DNA of 64,000 nucleotides from NCBI GenBank assembly GCA_958298945.1, contig OY282609.1:39715212-39779211 (forward strand), read 5' to 3'. Of the stretch, positions 23,270 through 35,310 are shown piece by piece. The translations under genes were made by a program, and so were the position numbers. The notes under the pieces were generated by a model that saw nothing but the letters and a program-made list of their open reading frames with translations, made no database searches and was not told the DNA's origin. How positions within the stretch are numbered: position 1 is the first letter of the stretch; the number at the start of each line of letters is the position of its first letter. Source of the stretch: Atherix ibis. Its lineage: Eukaryota > Arthropoda > Insecta > Diptera > Athericidae.

Positions 23270-25330
23270 AAACAAACTCATGGAAAAATATGTTAGTTGC
23301 ATCGATTGCAAGCTGAGATACGCGCAATTATGTCCACATCTAGGGTGCCATTAAGTGAGCTCGCGGTGATGGCTGACTCCTCATAAGATACATTGTAGCA
23401 CGAAAGTTTGTTTCAAATGACATCAAGCCTGACTTCATTCATATCAATAATTTCGAGCGTCCCGTATGGCCTTCATTACCATATGCATCGAGGCGCAGAC
23501 GCTCGAAACCAATGAATTCAGTCGAGCACAGTTTCAGCCACGTGCATATTGGCAGCGCGATCACACCGCAATTTTGGAATGGAAGCGCGAAAGTGTGACC
23601 GACCATGTGATTTTACCATGGGGCCTCCATCAAATCCACATTTCTAGTGAGGTAAATAGCGCACATACAAATCAACACATATAAAAGGTGTACCACATAT
23701 ACAAATCAATTGCCGTACAATTATAGATCGACAGACTAGCATGTATTAATAGATCGACACCGGTGCCTACATTTCTGTCTACCACCACCGCGGCACATTA
23801 ATCGCAATGTCAATTACGGGCGGGCTGCAAAAGTTATCACCCTTTTTTTCGCGGCAAATGGAACTCAAATAAAAACGTACGATTCTGCTTGAACAAGCCT
23901 ATACATTGGTATTCGGAGACCGTTCGTTTCCAATTTTATTTACGATGACGTCCATCCGCCTATTTCTGTCACAGCTCTCTTGAAAAAATACAGATTGTTG
24001 GGCGATATCACAAATAATCGATTGATCGATGAATCAACAACACAAATTAAAATATTCAATCAAGCGCTGTCGTGTGCCGGTCTACTACGACGGACAATTG
24101 TTTAACTAACTTCAAAAAACAATACCTGCCAGGCAAACAAAATTTCATAGCTGGTTATCTTTCGCATATAAATCTTATTCAAACACAAATCGTAGATGAC
24201 AAGCAACAAGTCAAATAACAACAATGTTGCGCAAAATTAAAACGGTTTCTCCATGATTTTTTTCATTTTTGAAATTAAGCATATAATTCATTTTTGAACA
24301 AATGGGCATAAAAAATATATGTATGAGATATAACGATGTATTTTACCTTGATGGCCTACGACTATCAATAAACATGTTTTATACCATATAACGTGCACCG
24401 ATAAAATCCGGTATATATAAATAACTTTAGATTACGTCATAGCTGGTCATCTTAGATTACGTAACAGATAACAAGAAGCTATCCAAAGAAGAAAAAAAAC
24501 GGCTTCTCAGCGATCCAGGTTCAGATATCTACTACGATACCTCTGGTTCACGTATTCGTTCATTCATGACAAAGACATTTCGTCGAAAAGATGCATACAA
24601 GAAATCATCGAAAAGATGCACTATATCGCACACAAAAGCATCCGCTCAACTACACGCATGATCAAAGAGCATTTCGTTTGGCCACAAATAGGGGCGGACA
24701 TTAAAAAAGCTTTAAAAATATGTATACAATGTCAGTGCTTAAAAATTAGCCGCCACAACAAGTCACCATTCACACAAATCATTCCACCATTGGAAAATCG
24801 CTAATATTATGTTAGCATCATCAACAGGCTTACACGATGGGGTAAGCGATTCCGACAAGCGATAGCAGACCAAAAACAGTCACAAAATCAATAATATCAA
24901 TATGGTTTTTTCGTTTTGGTGTAACACTAGAATCACAACCGACCTAGGTTGCCAATTCAATAGTACTCTCTTCCATGAATTGAATAGCATGATTCAAAGA
25001 TTTCATCGCATAGTAAAAGCGGCAATCATATTATATGAAAACGAGTGGTGGACTGAAACGCTACCCCTAATTTTGCTTAGGCTTTGTTCATTATTCAAGC
25101 AAGATATCAATGCCAATTAGGCAGAATTATTTTACTAGGCAAAGCTGAGCCTCATCGTGCAAATTCATCATACAACTGATAAACAAATGCCAGCGGAGGA
25201 GTTTGTTCAAAGACTCACTGTGTTTATGCGTCAATTGCAGTCAAAGGCGGTAAATCACCATCACTCGACCTACAGGCCATTTATTTCGATTTACGTAGTC
25301 AGTACGGTACACCAAGTGGAGGTGATATGA
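23270..25330 (+). mobile_element. Ty3/gypsy-type retrotransposon relic (gag end, protease, integrase)
   Basis: Fragments of one LTR retrotransposon in + orientation. In order: a gag C-terminal piece with GMEARKCDRPCDFTMG; a protease with IDTGAYISVYHHRG near 23757-23800; a downstream motif LLGDITNNRLIDEST; then KTFRRKD and an integrase zinc-binding piece (SIRSTTRMIKEHFVWPQIGA followed by CIQCQCLKISRH, 24616-24804); then the integrase core TTDLGCQFNSTLFHEL and RFHRIVKAA...WWTETLPLILL (24902-25120), and a tail piece PAEEFVQRLTVFMRQLQ. The reverse transcriptase is missing, so there is an internal deletion. The wording resembles the Osvaldo/Ulysses group, but clade assignment is tentative. Many stops; dead. 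Confidence 0.8.
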
Positions 25331-25965
25331 GCAATTGCATATTTGTGTCGTGTTATTAATAAATAGGTCAGCACACCCTCTAACACTGATAATTATATTT
25401 ATTCATTAAAAATAAATGGAACTTTTGTGTTGATTACGAACTTAAAATATATCAAACTCTTTTTCATTTGAAACTTGTGAAAAAATTTTGGTGTTCCATA
25501 TATATAGAAACTATCTCTAACACATTTATCTATATATTTATATTAGAGTAACAAGTATACTTATACCCAAATTTTAAATGTGAATTCTTGGGCTAGAATA
25601 TCAAAAAAATTTTTTAGAAAGAGAGTTATATTTTAAACACTCCTAGAAACTTATGATTATTTTTAATACTCTATTCAAGATTTTCTATTATTCAGTATAT
25701 TATTGAGTATTGGCTCATATACAGTAATATTACCAATGCAACAGTGGAACAATCTTTTCACATAATTACTGCCCTGATTATAAGTGACATTTTTATATTG
25801 GGTGTTATTAGTTTCTTTATAATAAAAATATATTTAAAAAAATATCACAAAAATTATTAGCCGAAACTTTGTGCCTATCAATAATTTTTAAATGGACAAT
25901 GAACGATAGGGACAATTTTCGCCTAAAATATTGTAAAAAAAAGTATAAATGCTAAAAAAATAAAA
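25331..25965. other. AT-rich spacer between retrotransposon relics
   Basis: No recognisable coding or repeat content. Confidence 0.5.
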
Positions 25966-26017
25966 GATTAAGTACCTCTATTTTAAAAAATAGTTTATTA
26001 TAGAGGTACTTAATCTA
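25966..26017. repeat. Perfect fold-back inverted repeat, 17-bp arms
   Basis: Arms 25966-25982 and 26001-26017 are exact complements with an 18-nt loop. The right arm is part of the apparent gag reading frame that follows (EVLNLEQANII), which suggests the left arm is the derived copy. Confidence 0.85.
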
Positions 26018-26835
26018 GAACAGGCAAATATAATAAGCAGCAACGAACTCAAGAAAATTAAAGACAAATTAAATATTACTGCGGCCACGATCAATAGATA
26101 CATTTATGCCTTTGAAATAATTCTAGAATTTTCGGGTGATATAAAGAAAATTAACAACGATTTGGTACTAAACACATTTAAGAAGGGAATAAATGTCCAC
26201 TTCCAATCGAACAGTAATGCGGCTAGATAGCAAATGTTTCAAGATGCCGTTATACTGGTAATAGAAATTAAAACTACCAAATCAATAACTCAGATCTCAT
26301 ATTCTAATAGTAGTATAAACAATACTTACTATAATAGAAGAAATAACAATTATAATGTACGAGTAGTAGAAATAATAGTATTAACATAGATAGAATTAAT
26401 AAATATAATAGTGAAAATTATAACAACAATAATAACATGAATAAAAGAGGTAACTATAACAATTATAAGAATGATAGTAAAAATGGAAACAATTCATATC
26501 GTAATCCTAATATTGGAAGTAGAATGAATAACGTAAATTATATTAATACTAATAGTAGAGAGAATAATTATAGGTGTAGTAATAACAATAATCATGTTTA
26601 TAATAATAATGGCAATAATAGACAACTTAATTTACTTAAAGAATGGAGCTCCGACCTAAAACAAAATATGTTCCCAATAATAATAATAAACTAAATAATA
26701 ATTCGGTACCTACGAGTATTATAAAATTATGTAAAACTAATGATATCCACAGCGAGAATATATATTGAAATGTTGAGTAGATACGGGCGCGAATATATCA
26801 ATATACAAGGGCAATCTTAGAAATATAAATTTATA
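25985..26835 (+). mobile_element. Gypsy-type gag-protease relic, Asn-rich
   Basis: Reads LEQANIISSNELKKIKDKLN, later KGINVHFQSNS, then a long Asn/Tyr-rich stretch (26330-26690, NNYKNDSKNGNNSYRNPNIG and similar), then VDTGANISIYKGNLRNINLY near 26778-26835, an aspartic protease active-site signature. The order gag, Asn-rich linker, protease fits insect gypsy-type elements. Frameshifts and stops break it. It ends where MITE copy 2 begins. Confidence 0.65.
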
Positions 26836-26837
26836 TA

Positions 26838-27078
26838 TCATAAACAATAAAAACTGAGTTTACGCACACATAAACAATAAAAATAAAAATATGACGCTTC
26901 AACATAACCAACGAACCCGCTAAGCCATCTATAGTTAGTTCGGAAAGTACAATCCCCTTACCCTAAGGGGAGAAGTGCAACTACTACTACAATCCTACTG
27001 TTTTGTTAGAGGTACTGTAGATGATGACAGTTACACAACAGTAGCAGTAGCAAAATTAGTCCAAACGAAATCGCCTTA
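26838..27078. mobile_element. MITE copy 2 (left end missing)
   Basis: Matches the right two thirds of the MITE at 12759-13069, from CATAAACAATAAAAACTGAG through AACCAACGAACCCGC to AGCAAAATTAGTCCAA. The left inverted repeat is absent where it abuts the protease relic. Confidence 0.75.
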
Positions 27079-28631
27079 TGCATGCATATGGCAGTAATAA
27101 CTGACTGCGTATGCGTATGGTCAACGAATGTGAATGGATGAATCTCCTTTTACGGCATTCATTTATTATCTATTTTCGCATGGTGTGAATGCACGGAAAC
27201 CTTGCATGAGGCCAGTGAATGCTTTATATTTACAGATTAAACCAAGGAAGTCTGATTTCAGACATTCTTCAATTCTCTTAATGGTTATCTCACTAAATAT
27301 TTTAATATGATGCTATTATACCATAGATAACCAGTGGGAATTGCTCTAATATGAGGTGCTTTGCTTTTATATTTGAAATGTTAAAAATTATTCATATTTC
27401 AACTAATTCACAAATTTTTATACAAAACTATTATTCGTTCTGTGTGAATTACAGGAATGTGCATCAAATTTGTTGGGGAGAAATTTTGTAGGCTCATTGG
27501 TTGGTTCAGATTACTCGTAGAGTATTTCACCCATCAATGCACAAGTGCTTCAGATCCACCAAGTTATATTTCGTCTTTTTAATTAACAACTGGCATATAA
27601 TGCTGCCTTAAGGTAGGGATCTGAATAGAAGGCGTTCAATAATTTTTACTCCGCTGGCAAATATTATTCTGCCTTAATGGTCAACCTGAGTCCGGGTTGA
27701 GTAGTGAAATCATCTTAAAAAAAGTTGTAAGATGCATCCCATACCAGTAATTCTAGATTTATTACATAAAACACGACTAACAAAATAACAGATGTAAAAG
27801 TTATATAATATATATATATATATATATAAATATACTTCAATATGAAGATAAAGTAATAAAACAGGTTTTTCACAAGTCAACCATTATACGAAAAAAAATC
27901 GTTGAATGATGAGGTATTGAACAGGAGAGAAAGGTATTAAAATTTGTTTAAATATAAAAATTTACTGAAAGTGAAGTTCTACAGGAGTTTGGCCAATGAC
28001 GAATATACTCAGAGAGCACTTATGTCTGCTAGGTATGGTTGTCGCTAGATTTAAGCGAAGATTGATGGGGTAGTTCGGAGTTTTAGTAGAGGTATCTTTC
28101 ACACCCATCTTAACCAGAAAAAATTATGCCACATCATATAGGGTATAATGGACATACCCGAAGATGTTAAATTCTCCAAGGGAGAGGAAGAATAAGAAAG
28201 AAAAAATATGAAAATTATTTTAATTATCAATACAGTTAAAGTTTATCTTTATTTGCAATAACACAAAGATTACTACCACATGAGGGCAGTCAGCATGCAA
28301 CTCTATACCAGTTCTGAAAAAAACACAAAAATTGCATGCAGTAAAGAGAAAGAGAAAAATAAAAGCAAGAACAGTAGAAGTAGAAAGATTATGGCAATTT
28401 TAATATAAAATGATGGCAATTTCAATAAACGCCGGAAATGTTCGCACCCATAGCCTTTTAAGCAATAATACATTCACATATCTTGAAGAATCCACCAAAG
28501 GTTGCATGTAACGAAAAAAGGTGAAGGAGCTTCTACCACTAACTTCTTTCTGAGTTTGTGGCATATAATAAATTGATTGTATTTATTGTCTGAACCTGAA
28601 TTTTTGATAATGTCAAGAATACTATCGATAA
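27079..28631. other. Unassigned intergenic DNA
   Basis: Somewhat GC-richer than regions near the host gene but with no readable protein on either strand. Includes a (TA)n tract at 27809-27828. Probably old transposon debris; no family recognised. Confidence 0.4.
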
Positions 28632-29155
28632 TTTTTTTTTTTTTTTAAGTTTAAGTATATTAGAGCATTTATTATTTCCATATTACTTGCACATATTTAC
28701 ATGGTATTTAAAACTTAGAGCTGACACATGCTCTGTACATCCTTTGCTTATATAGTAAATTAGTTTTTAATGACTAAGTACATGAATTGCTTACAACTAT
28801 GGCTTAAAAATTATATGTGCTTGCTCAAACACTATATTCTATATATTTAATTGCTTACAGACTAACCTTAATTCTAGACTTAAAAAAAAATTAGGGAAAG
28901 GAATATTCAGGGAGAGTGGATTAGGAGTTTGGGATTTTTGGTAGTTTTGTGTTGCATCCGCTAACCACGATGGAAATGGGGAGTTAAGGAATTATAAAAC
29001 TGAACGTTCATAATATCACTGTCTTTAGCAAAATCAGATATAATGACTGGTGAGCCATAGAGGTAATCATTGTGTAAGTATCTGTGTTGGGTGGCTTGGG
29101 ATTTAATCCTTTCTATTGACTCTTGAATGAGTGGATTGGTATGGTCTATTAAGTG

Positions 29156-31847
29156 CTAGAGAAAGTTTTTGGTTAGACCAACCATGTATGAAATAAAAGG
29201 AGTAAGATTACTTTTCTGATATATATAGGAGTTAGAGTAATGCTTGCCGTCTATTTTACGATATTTTGAAAGGCATTTCCTAATGATTGACCTTTCGAAT
29301 ACATGGATTTTATTGGCATACGTTTTCGAGAAACTAAAATAGATCGGAAATGCATAGCCAATAATTTGCCGAATAAGTTGTTTATAGAATAGTAACTTTG
29401 TATTTATACTAAGCCCCTTCTGACGCCTAAGTAGGAATAGAAAGGTATGAATAGCCCTTTTGGCTTTTTTCAGAGTTAACTTAACATGTGGGTTAAATTT
29501 GAACATTGAGTTAAAGTTGATGCCTAAATATTTTAGTTGATTTGAGACTGGAATAGCTGTGTTTTTAATCAGAATACGCAGCTTTTTGCTCTTTGTAGCA
29601 ATTTTCCTCGGTGCGCGAGTGCTGGGATTACGGAAACAGATTAAATTCGACTTATTAAGATTGACTGATAAGTTCCAGTCATCATAATAATTTATAATTT
29701 TAAAAAGAAGCTCTTGCGTTCTCTTTAGAGCTAATTTTGGTGATTTGCTTTTGGCATAAATAAGAGTGTCGTCTGCATATAATATCATTTGTGCTTTTGC
29801 GGCTGTTGGTATGTCTGCAGTATATATTGAATACAGCAAGGGACCTAATACCGAGGCTTGAGGAACTCCTTTACCTATTGTAAAGAATTCGGAAGTCGTG
29901 TTCTGATATCTGACGCAAGATGATCTATCCTGAAGAAATGAGTGCAGCAGCAGCGTAAAATATGGAGGGAAATTAAGTTTACATAGTTTGTGCACTAGTC
30001 CCTTATGCCAAACTGAGTCAAAGGCTTTGGTAATATCTAGGGAACAAGCAACTCTGGACTCTTTATGGTTTAACCCAGCTGTGATCTCACTATGTAGTAG
30101 AAAAAGCGCATCCAAAGTTGAGTGCCTTTTCCGAAATCCGAATTGAAAGTCGGGAATAATTTTATTTTCATTACAAAATTCATTTACCTTTTCGTAAAAG
30201 AATTTTTCTAATATTTTTCCCAAACAGGGAAGAAGAGATATAGGTCGATGTTGTTGGATGGCTGCTCTACCTTGAGTTTTCGGAATATTAAAGATTATGC
30301 CTATCTTCCAGGCTTAAGGGAAGTAGAAATTGTTGATGCAGTGGTTAAATATTGCAACTAAGGGACTCAAACTCTTTTTCGGAATCTTTCTTAGCATAAA
30401 ATTCGATATATTATCGATGCCAGTCGACTTTTTATTATTTAAAGATTTTATTACAGAATAGAGTGTGTTTTCGGATATAAACATATCTAGAGAGCTGGGA
30501 TTGCTTGCACTGTTATCGGTGCTGAATTTTGTAATATAAGTTGGGGAGTTTGATAAAAAACTGTCGACCTGATCGTTTACATGAGTTTGTAGAGGTGAGC
30601 TTGAATTAGAGTTGTAAAATGAGGCAAAGTTTTTAGATATATTAACTGGATCTCCTTGTATTTCGCGGTCGTTATTATCGGTGACTGTTACTTTATTGAG
30701 AGACTTTCGGCCGGTGATTGCGTTAAGCTGGTTGAAAGCATCAGGACCTGGACGTACTTTTGAAAGTCGTTCAGAAAATTGTTCATTAAAATGTTTGTTA
30801 ACTTTATTACGTATCATAGATAATATGCAGTTAACCTGTGCCTCTAAGAGACGATAATCTGAAGATGTAGTGTTTAATTCTCTCCGAAAAATGCGTTTCA
30901 TTTCCCTTACCCAACGATTTTTCAACCAATACATTTTCTTAATGTCCTCCGGAAGAGAATCAAATCGATGGCTACTATTAGACAGTTGTCTTGAATGTTT
31001 ATGAAATACATCCGAGACAATTTGGCTTAAGTTTTCTATATGGAAATCAATTTCTTGGTTGGTTATATTCTTGAAGCAAGGAACATTAATTCCGTTAGAT
31101 AAGGCCAAATTTAGATCGTGCCTAAATTCTTTCCAGTTCGTGTTCTTATACGACGTGAAAGATTTTAACTCGGTATATTCAAAGTTGAATTATGTTTGAA
31201 TTTTAATTTGTATAAGAATTGGATAATGGTCTGAATGAAAGTCGAGAGTTGAACAAGTAATGTTCGAAGAGTAAGGATTAATTAAACAACTTGAAACGAA
31301 AAACAGATCGACTACAGACAAGCTACTAGGTCTGGTAGGACCAGAAGGTGCAATTACCTGTAATGTAGAGATACTAGTGAGCAAATTTTGAATACATATA
31401 CCGGAAGAGTTACGGATAGAATCTCCCCATGAGGTGTGTCTGGCGTTAAAATCCTCTCCCATGATTACCTCATATCCTTTGCTGATGAGATCTTGTAAGA
31501 ATTCGAACAGGTCCTTAATTTCAAACTAATGCTATATTTTTAATACCCGAATTGTTCACGTGACATCGCATAAGAACACAAGTGGTGCAGATATTATTTG
31601 AGCTGAAGTTAACCAAATTACTATATTGGATATTTTCTGAGAAGATAATGCCAGTACCCTGATTATAGTCATTGCGAATGCAATGATACCGCGGAAGTGA
31701 AAGTTTATGCTTCAAATTCAGATGAGTTTCATTAATGAAATAGAAGTCGGCAAGGTGGTTCTGAATGAACTGATAAAGTTCTACTCTTTTGGATAGGCCA
31801 ACGATAGACCGCACGTTAAGTGCTATGATATTTAGAGAGCACGTCAT
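29156..31847 (-). pseudogene. LINE A ORF2 (endonuclease/reverse transcriptase), broken
   Basis: Four open blocks, at 31521-31847, 31190-31462, 30314-31108 and 29156-30223, cover the same protein as the intact ORF2 of copy B. The endonuclease part has NETHLNLKHKL and DFNARHTSWGDS, then SDHYPILI. The RT part has FGFRKRHSTLDALFLLHSEI and ILYADDTLIYAK. Frameshifts and a deletion of about 24 bp near 31525 (relative to B) separate the blocks. It starts with MTCSLNIIALNVRS at 31847, overlapping the stop of the small ORF (ATGA). Confidence 0.92.
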
Positions 31848-32098
31848 AATGGAGTATGGTAGAGAAGGCTTACAAATATCATGGGTAGGGTGTATATCAA
31901 ATTATTCTTACTTGCTAATAATTCCAAATGTTGTCTTTCTATATGAATCCTAGCCGGGTTGTTTTGCTCCTTTTGAATCCACAGAATGTAATTAACTACG
32001 CTGGACTGCTGTTCTTGGCTGGCCCGATAGTGTAGTTTCTCCTGATGATGATTGTCCATCGCTGTGTTACATGAATTCTTCAATACAATCAGCATCAT
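31844..32098 (-). CDS. LINE A small middle ORF
   Basis: From the ATG at 32098-32096, which overlaps the ORF1 stop in ATGA, to a TGA that overlaps the ORF2 ATG at 31847. About 84 codons, still open although ORF2 of this copy is broken. It keeps MDNHHQEK in common with B and C but otherwise differs at about half of its positions by eye. Function unknown; it may be a spacer that happens to be open. Confidence 0.5.
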   Translation of the reverse strand: MMLIVLKNSCNTAMDNHHQEKLHYRASQEQQSSVVNYILWIQKEQNNPARIHIERQHLELLASKNNLIYTLPMIFVSLLYHTPL

Positions 32099-32640
32099 TT
32101 GCAAACTTTTTCAAGAAAATGCAAGTATGCAACCTGTCGATCTGCAAAAGATGAAAGTGTTTTATATGATTTCATAAATTGACTTACCTCGGTAACTAGA
32201 CTAGGCATGTCTACACTAAATAATGTTGAAGTCTCCGAAAAGAATTCTTCCATGGGCGATGGCTGAGTTGATTCTTCAGATCTGGTGGCTGCCCTTTCTG
32301 TCAATACAGCGTTCGAGATTGGTGCTCCTCGTAGGACGCTTGCGAAGGATACTCCACTCCTGACAGTGTTATTAATTGACTGGTGCACAAAGTTCAGTCT
32401 GTCCTTCCGCTGTTGAACTCTGGATTGTTGCCTGAGTTCCTTTGCCGCAATCATTTCCTTGTAAAAGGAACAACCTCTATGGTTCGCTGGGTGGCCATGT
32501 TGTCCACAGTTGGCGCAAAACTGATCACCAGACTTGTCGTTGTCTCGTGGGCAAGCCTTGGGCATGTGATTTTGCCCGCATTTCACGCAGACAAATTTAT
32601 AAAAACAGTTTGCTGCTGCATGTCCAAACTGTTGGCATCT
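32095..32640 (-). pseudogene. LINE A ORF1 C-terminal half
   Basis: Encodes the second half of the nucleic-acid-binding ORF1 protein, with MKCGQNHMPKACPRD and CANCGQHGHPANHRGC zinc knuckles and the tail VSQFMKSYKTLSSFADRQVA. The N-terminal half is missing because the copy is 5' truncated; some knuckle sequence continues 5' of the first Met, out to about 32690. Confidence 0.85.
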
Positions 32641-32697
32641 GTGGCATTGAAGTGGGCCACTTCTCCGTAGCTTTTCCTATCTTATTGTTTGATGGAG

Positions 32698-33775
32698 CGA
32701 CAATTTCTTGAGATAGGGCATATACCATATGTCGAAACTCAAATTATTATGTGTAAATAACTGCCCGACCTGCAAAAACCAAGCTTCAGGCATATTGGGC
32801 CAAAATAGTGCACTGTCTATTTGAATTTGGTTTGATCCGTTTCCTATTTCAGTAGAACTAAAATATCGATATGAGTAAAAGACAAGGATATGTTGTCTTT
32901 GATTTATACTGCTTATATGGCACGAAAAAAGAGTGAAAACGCAATCAACCAAAAAAAAAAGAAATCTCAAAATTTTGCAGAATGGCAATAATGGACGTGA
33001 TGAAAAGTAAGGAAATTCGAATTTAAGCGATATTTAAAAAAGTAAAGTATTGAAAAAAAAATATTTTCTTAAGTGCAAATCATCAATTAATTTGTCTATT
33101 AGTTTTTAAAATTTTAAATTTACTAATAAACAAAAATTGTAATTCGATTTTTTTGTATTTAAAAAAAAATAATATTTATAATAGTTTACTTTATTTAAAT
33201 TAATTGGAAAACATTTATTTTTATTTATATATGTTTTTGTTGTTGTTTTTAATAAGTTTTCTTTACTTGCTTTTTATTTTTAAATATTGCTACAGCGTCT
33301 GTAGTTGGCTATTGAAGGAATTGCAGTTAGAATTGAAATTGTAACTGCTCAATTATAGTTACTGCTGTAATTGCTATACATGCTCTGGAGTTACTTGATG
33401 TTACTTTTGCTGTTACTGCAAGTGTTGTTGTTTCTGCTACCGCTATTGAAGTTGCTGTTGGTTAATGACTTGCTGTACTTATTGTTATTGTGATTGTTGG
33501 TGTGTTGCTCATACCATTTCAACCTGTTGCTATTATTGATCAATAACTTGTTGTTGTTGTTTCTGAACTAGTTACATATCTACTTTGCTTTGTTTGAGTG
33601 CTGTGTATTGATTCGCCATAGTATATATAGTACTATTCCAGTATACACTGTAGGCATCGATCCACTGCATGTCTTTTTTTGTCTCGACGATGATCACTTA
33701 CTTAGAGCAGTGCTCGTGTAGGCCGTGTCTTTGTGGGGAGGAGGAAACATAAATAAAAGACAATTATTTAAAATT
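32698..33775 (-). mobile_element. LTR-retrotransposon relic (LTR end, gag start, Gln-rich part, gag core), minus strand
   Basis: Read 5' to 3' on the minus strand: an LTR-like end at 33690-33775 (CCTCCTCCCCACA..., shared with 44.2, 48.6 and 50.3 kb), then ATG at 33619 for MANQYTALKQSKVDM, then a long CAA/CAG-rich stretch down to about 33240 (QKQQQQVIDQ and decayed Gln runs), then a gag core near 32830-32740 (FWPNMPEAWFLQV). FWPxxPExWFxQV is a hallmark of arthropod CsRn1-like Ty3/gypsy gag proteins. The element ends where LINE A begins, so LINE A may have inserted in it. Frameshifted throughout. Confidence 0.6.
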
Positions 33776-35310
33776 TATTATAAGAATTGATTTTGTGTTT
33801 AATTAATACAAATACATAGAGAGAAAGGAATATTCGTATGCTAATAATATTGTGGCCTTACATTAAAAAAATTGCATAAAAAAATAAAAATTCAATTTAA
33901 TATTATAATACTTTATTTTTGAAATCTATATTAATTTTGTTTTTGGAAATCATTTGTAATTTTATTTACTTTATATCCTTTTGCAATCTATATTAAATTC
34001 AATTGAAATAAATTTTAAATTAACGTTACAGGTTCCGTAAGCAATAAACAGTTTTTTTTCCATTTTATATATTATTATTACTTCTATTTTAGTTTCTATT
34101 GCTATATATTAGGTTGCGTATTCACTTAATTTTATTTAATTCACTTTAGTTTTTTGTTTTGTTGAGAGAAGATACTCAAGTTTTGTTGGCGTAAGTTTCG
34201 GATAAATCGCAGTATGTTTTCAGTGCAACAGTTTATACAGAAACTTTTCCTATCATCATGTAAGTTTACTTTTGATTGTAGTTGAAATAATTGAACTTTA
34301 GTATACAATTTGGAATATATAATTATCGTTACAGTGCGTTTTCAGTGGTAGAGTTAATACCAATTGTCTCTAAAAGTAAATCTGATTTCACAACTTTTCC
34401 GATCATCATGTAAGTTTACTTTTTACAGAATGGATGAAGAGTGCGAGTTTTGGATGAATCGTGAGCGACATCAAATGTTCGTGGATCACAACAGTCAAGA
34501 TACTCTTCAGCGTTTGGCGTAAGTTGGTGATCCAGAAGAGCGCATATATCAGACAAATCGCAATCTCTCGTTGTCCTAGAAAATAATAATAATAATAATT
34601 ATCATTTTTTTGATAATTGTTAATATTATTACTATAAATATTATTATTATTGTAGTTACTCGTATATTATTTTGATCCGTTGGGTTTCATTCAGCAATCT
34701 TTGTTTAGATTCTGGTTTCTAAGCTACATGATGCATGTACCAACTTTTAGTTTCAACAAATATTGTGGCATGGCTGATGGACATTGTGTATGCAAAAATT
34801 CGTTCGAGATATCAATAGCGTCATTTGGATATTCCAAAATTATTGTATCAATGCTCAATGATGAAGTAAAAGTTCCAGTAACTTAAAGTTGAGCTCAGAA
34901 ACGTCTAAGTTTGTCGGTGTAATCACAGAATAATCATTTCTGTATCAAAACCATCAATCTCATTTTCACTTATCATCGCCTAAACGTAAAACGCAATCAT
35001 TAAAGTGATGTTAGCCTGCAGAGGCATGTTGATGATAAGACTGCTTTGTATTTAATAGTGCCGCAAAAGGGAAGTTTGACATAGTGCCATAATGGTTAAC
35101 GCATAACTCAAAAACTATCAGTAAGAGTTCCTCTCGATACAATATTTGTTGTTTGACAGAAATTGCCGCCTAATATCAGAAGTTTTCCTCCGAATAGCCG
35201 TATATCATTTACATTTCTTTTTAGTAACATATCAATATTTCTTAAAGCATTGAAGTTTCATCTATATGTTATCATCAGAGATCCATCCCTCATTTTGTTC
35301 GATTCAGAAA
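33776..35310. other. Unassigned region with a 30-codon ORF and a direct repeat
   Basis: A direct repeat (ACTTTTCC[T/G]ATCATCATGTAAG and following) lies at about 34242-34274 and 34393-34424. A short ORF at 34430-34522 reads MDEECEFWMNRERHQMFVDH and on to DTLQRLA, then a stop and an in-frame extension GDPEERIYQTNRNLSLS. It has coding-like composition and looks like the start of a transposon protein, but I cannot name the family. The rest is AT-rich or unreadable. Confidence 0.4.

Larger units (their letters stand above)
28632..32697 (-). mobile_element. LINE copy A (Jockey-type non-LTR retrotransposon), 5' truncated, broken
   Basis: The poly(A) tail reads as T15 at 28632-28646. The 5' truncation is near 32697, where alignment with copies B and C stops after GATGGAG. 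It carries ORF2 in fragments, the small middle ORF and the C-terminal half of ORF1. It is visibly more diverged from B and C than they are from each other. A possible 9-bp target duplication with one mismatch (CGATAATTT near 28626, CGACAATTT at 32698) is weak because it runs into the poly(T). Confidence 0.9.

Noticed and set aside
32383..32711. Antisense ORFs over LINE ORF1, recurring in all three copies (also 41711-42045 and 60077-60330)
   Set aside because: They lie opposite the zinc-knuckle coding region and follow from its codon composition; recurrence is expected because the copies are homologous.
34411..34430. GTAAGT...TTTTTACAG considered as an intron before the 34430 ORF
   Set aside because: Only about 20 nt, far too short to be spliced, and the same GTAAGT segment is part of a local direct repeat.
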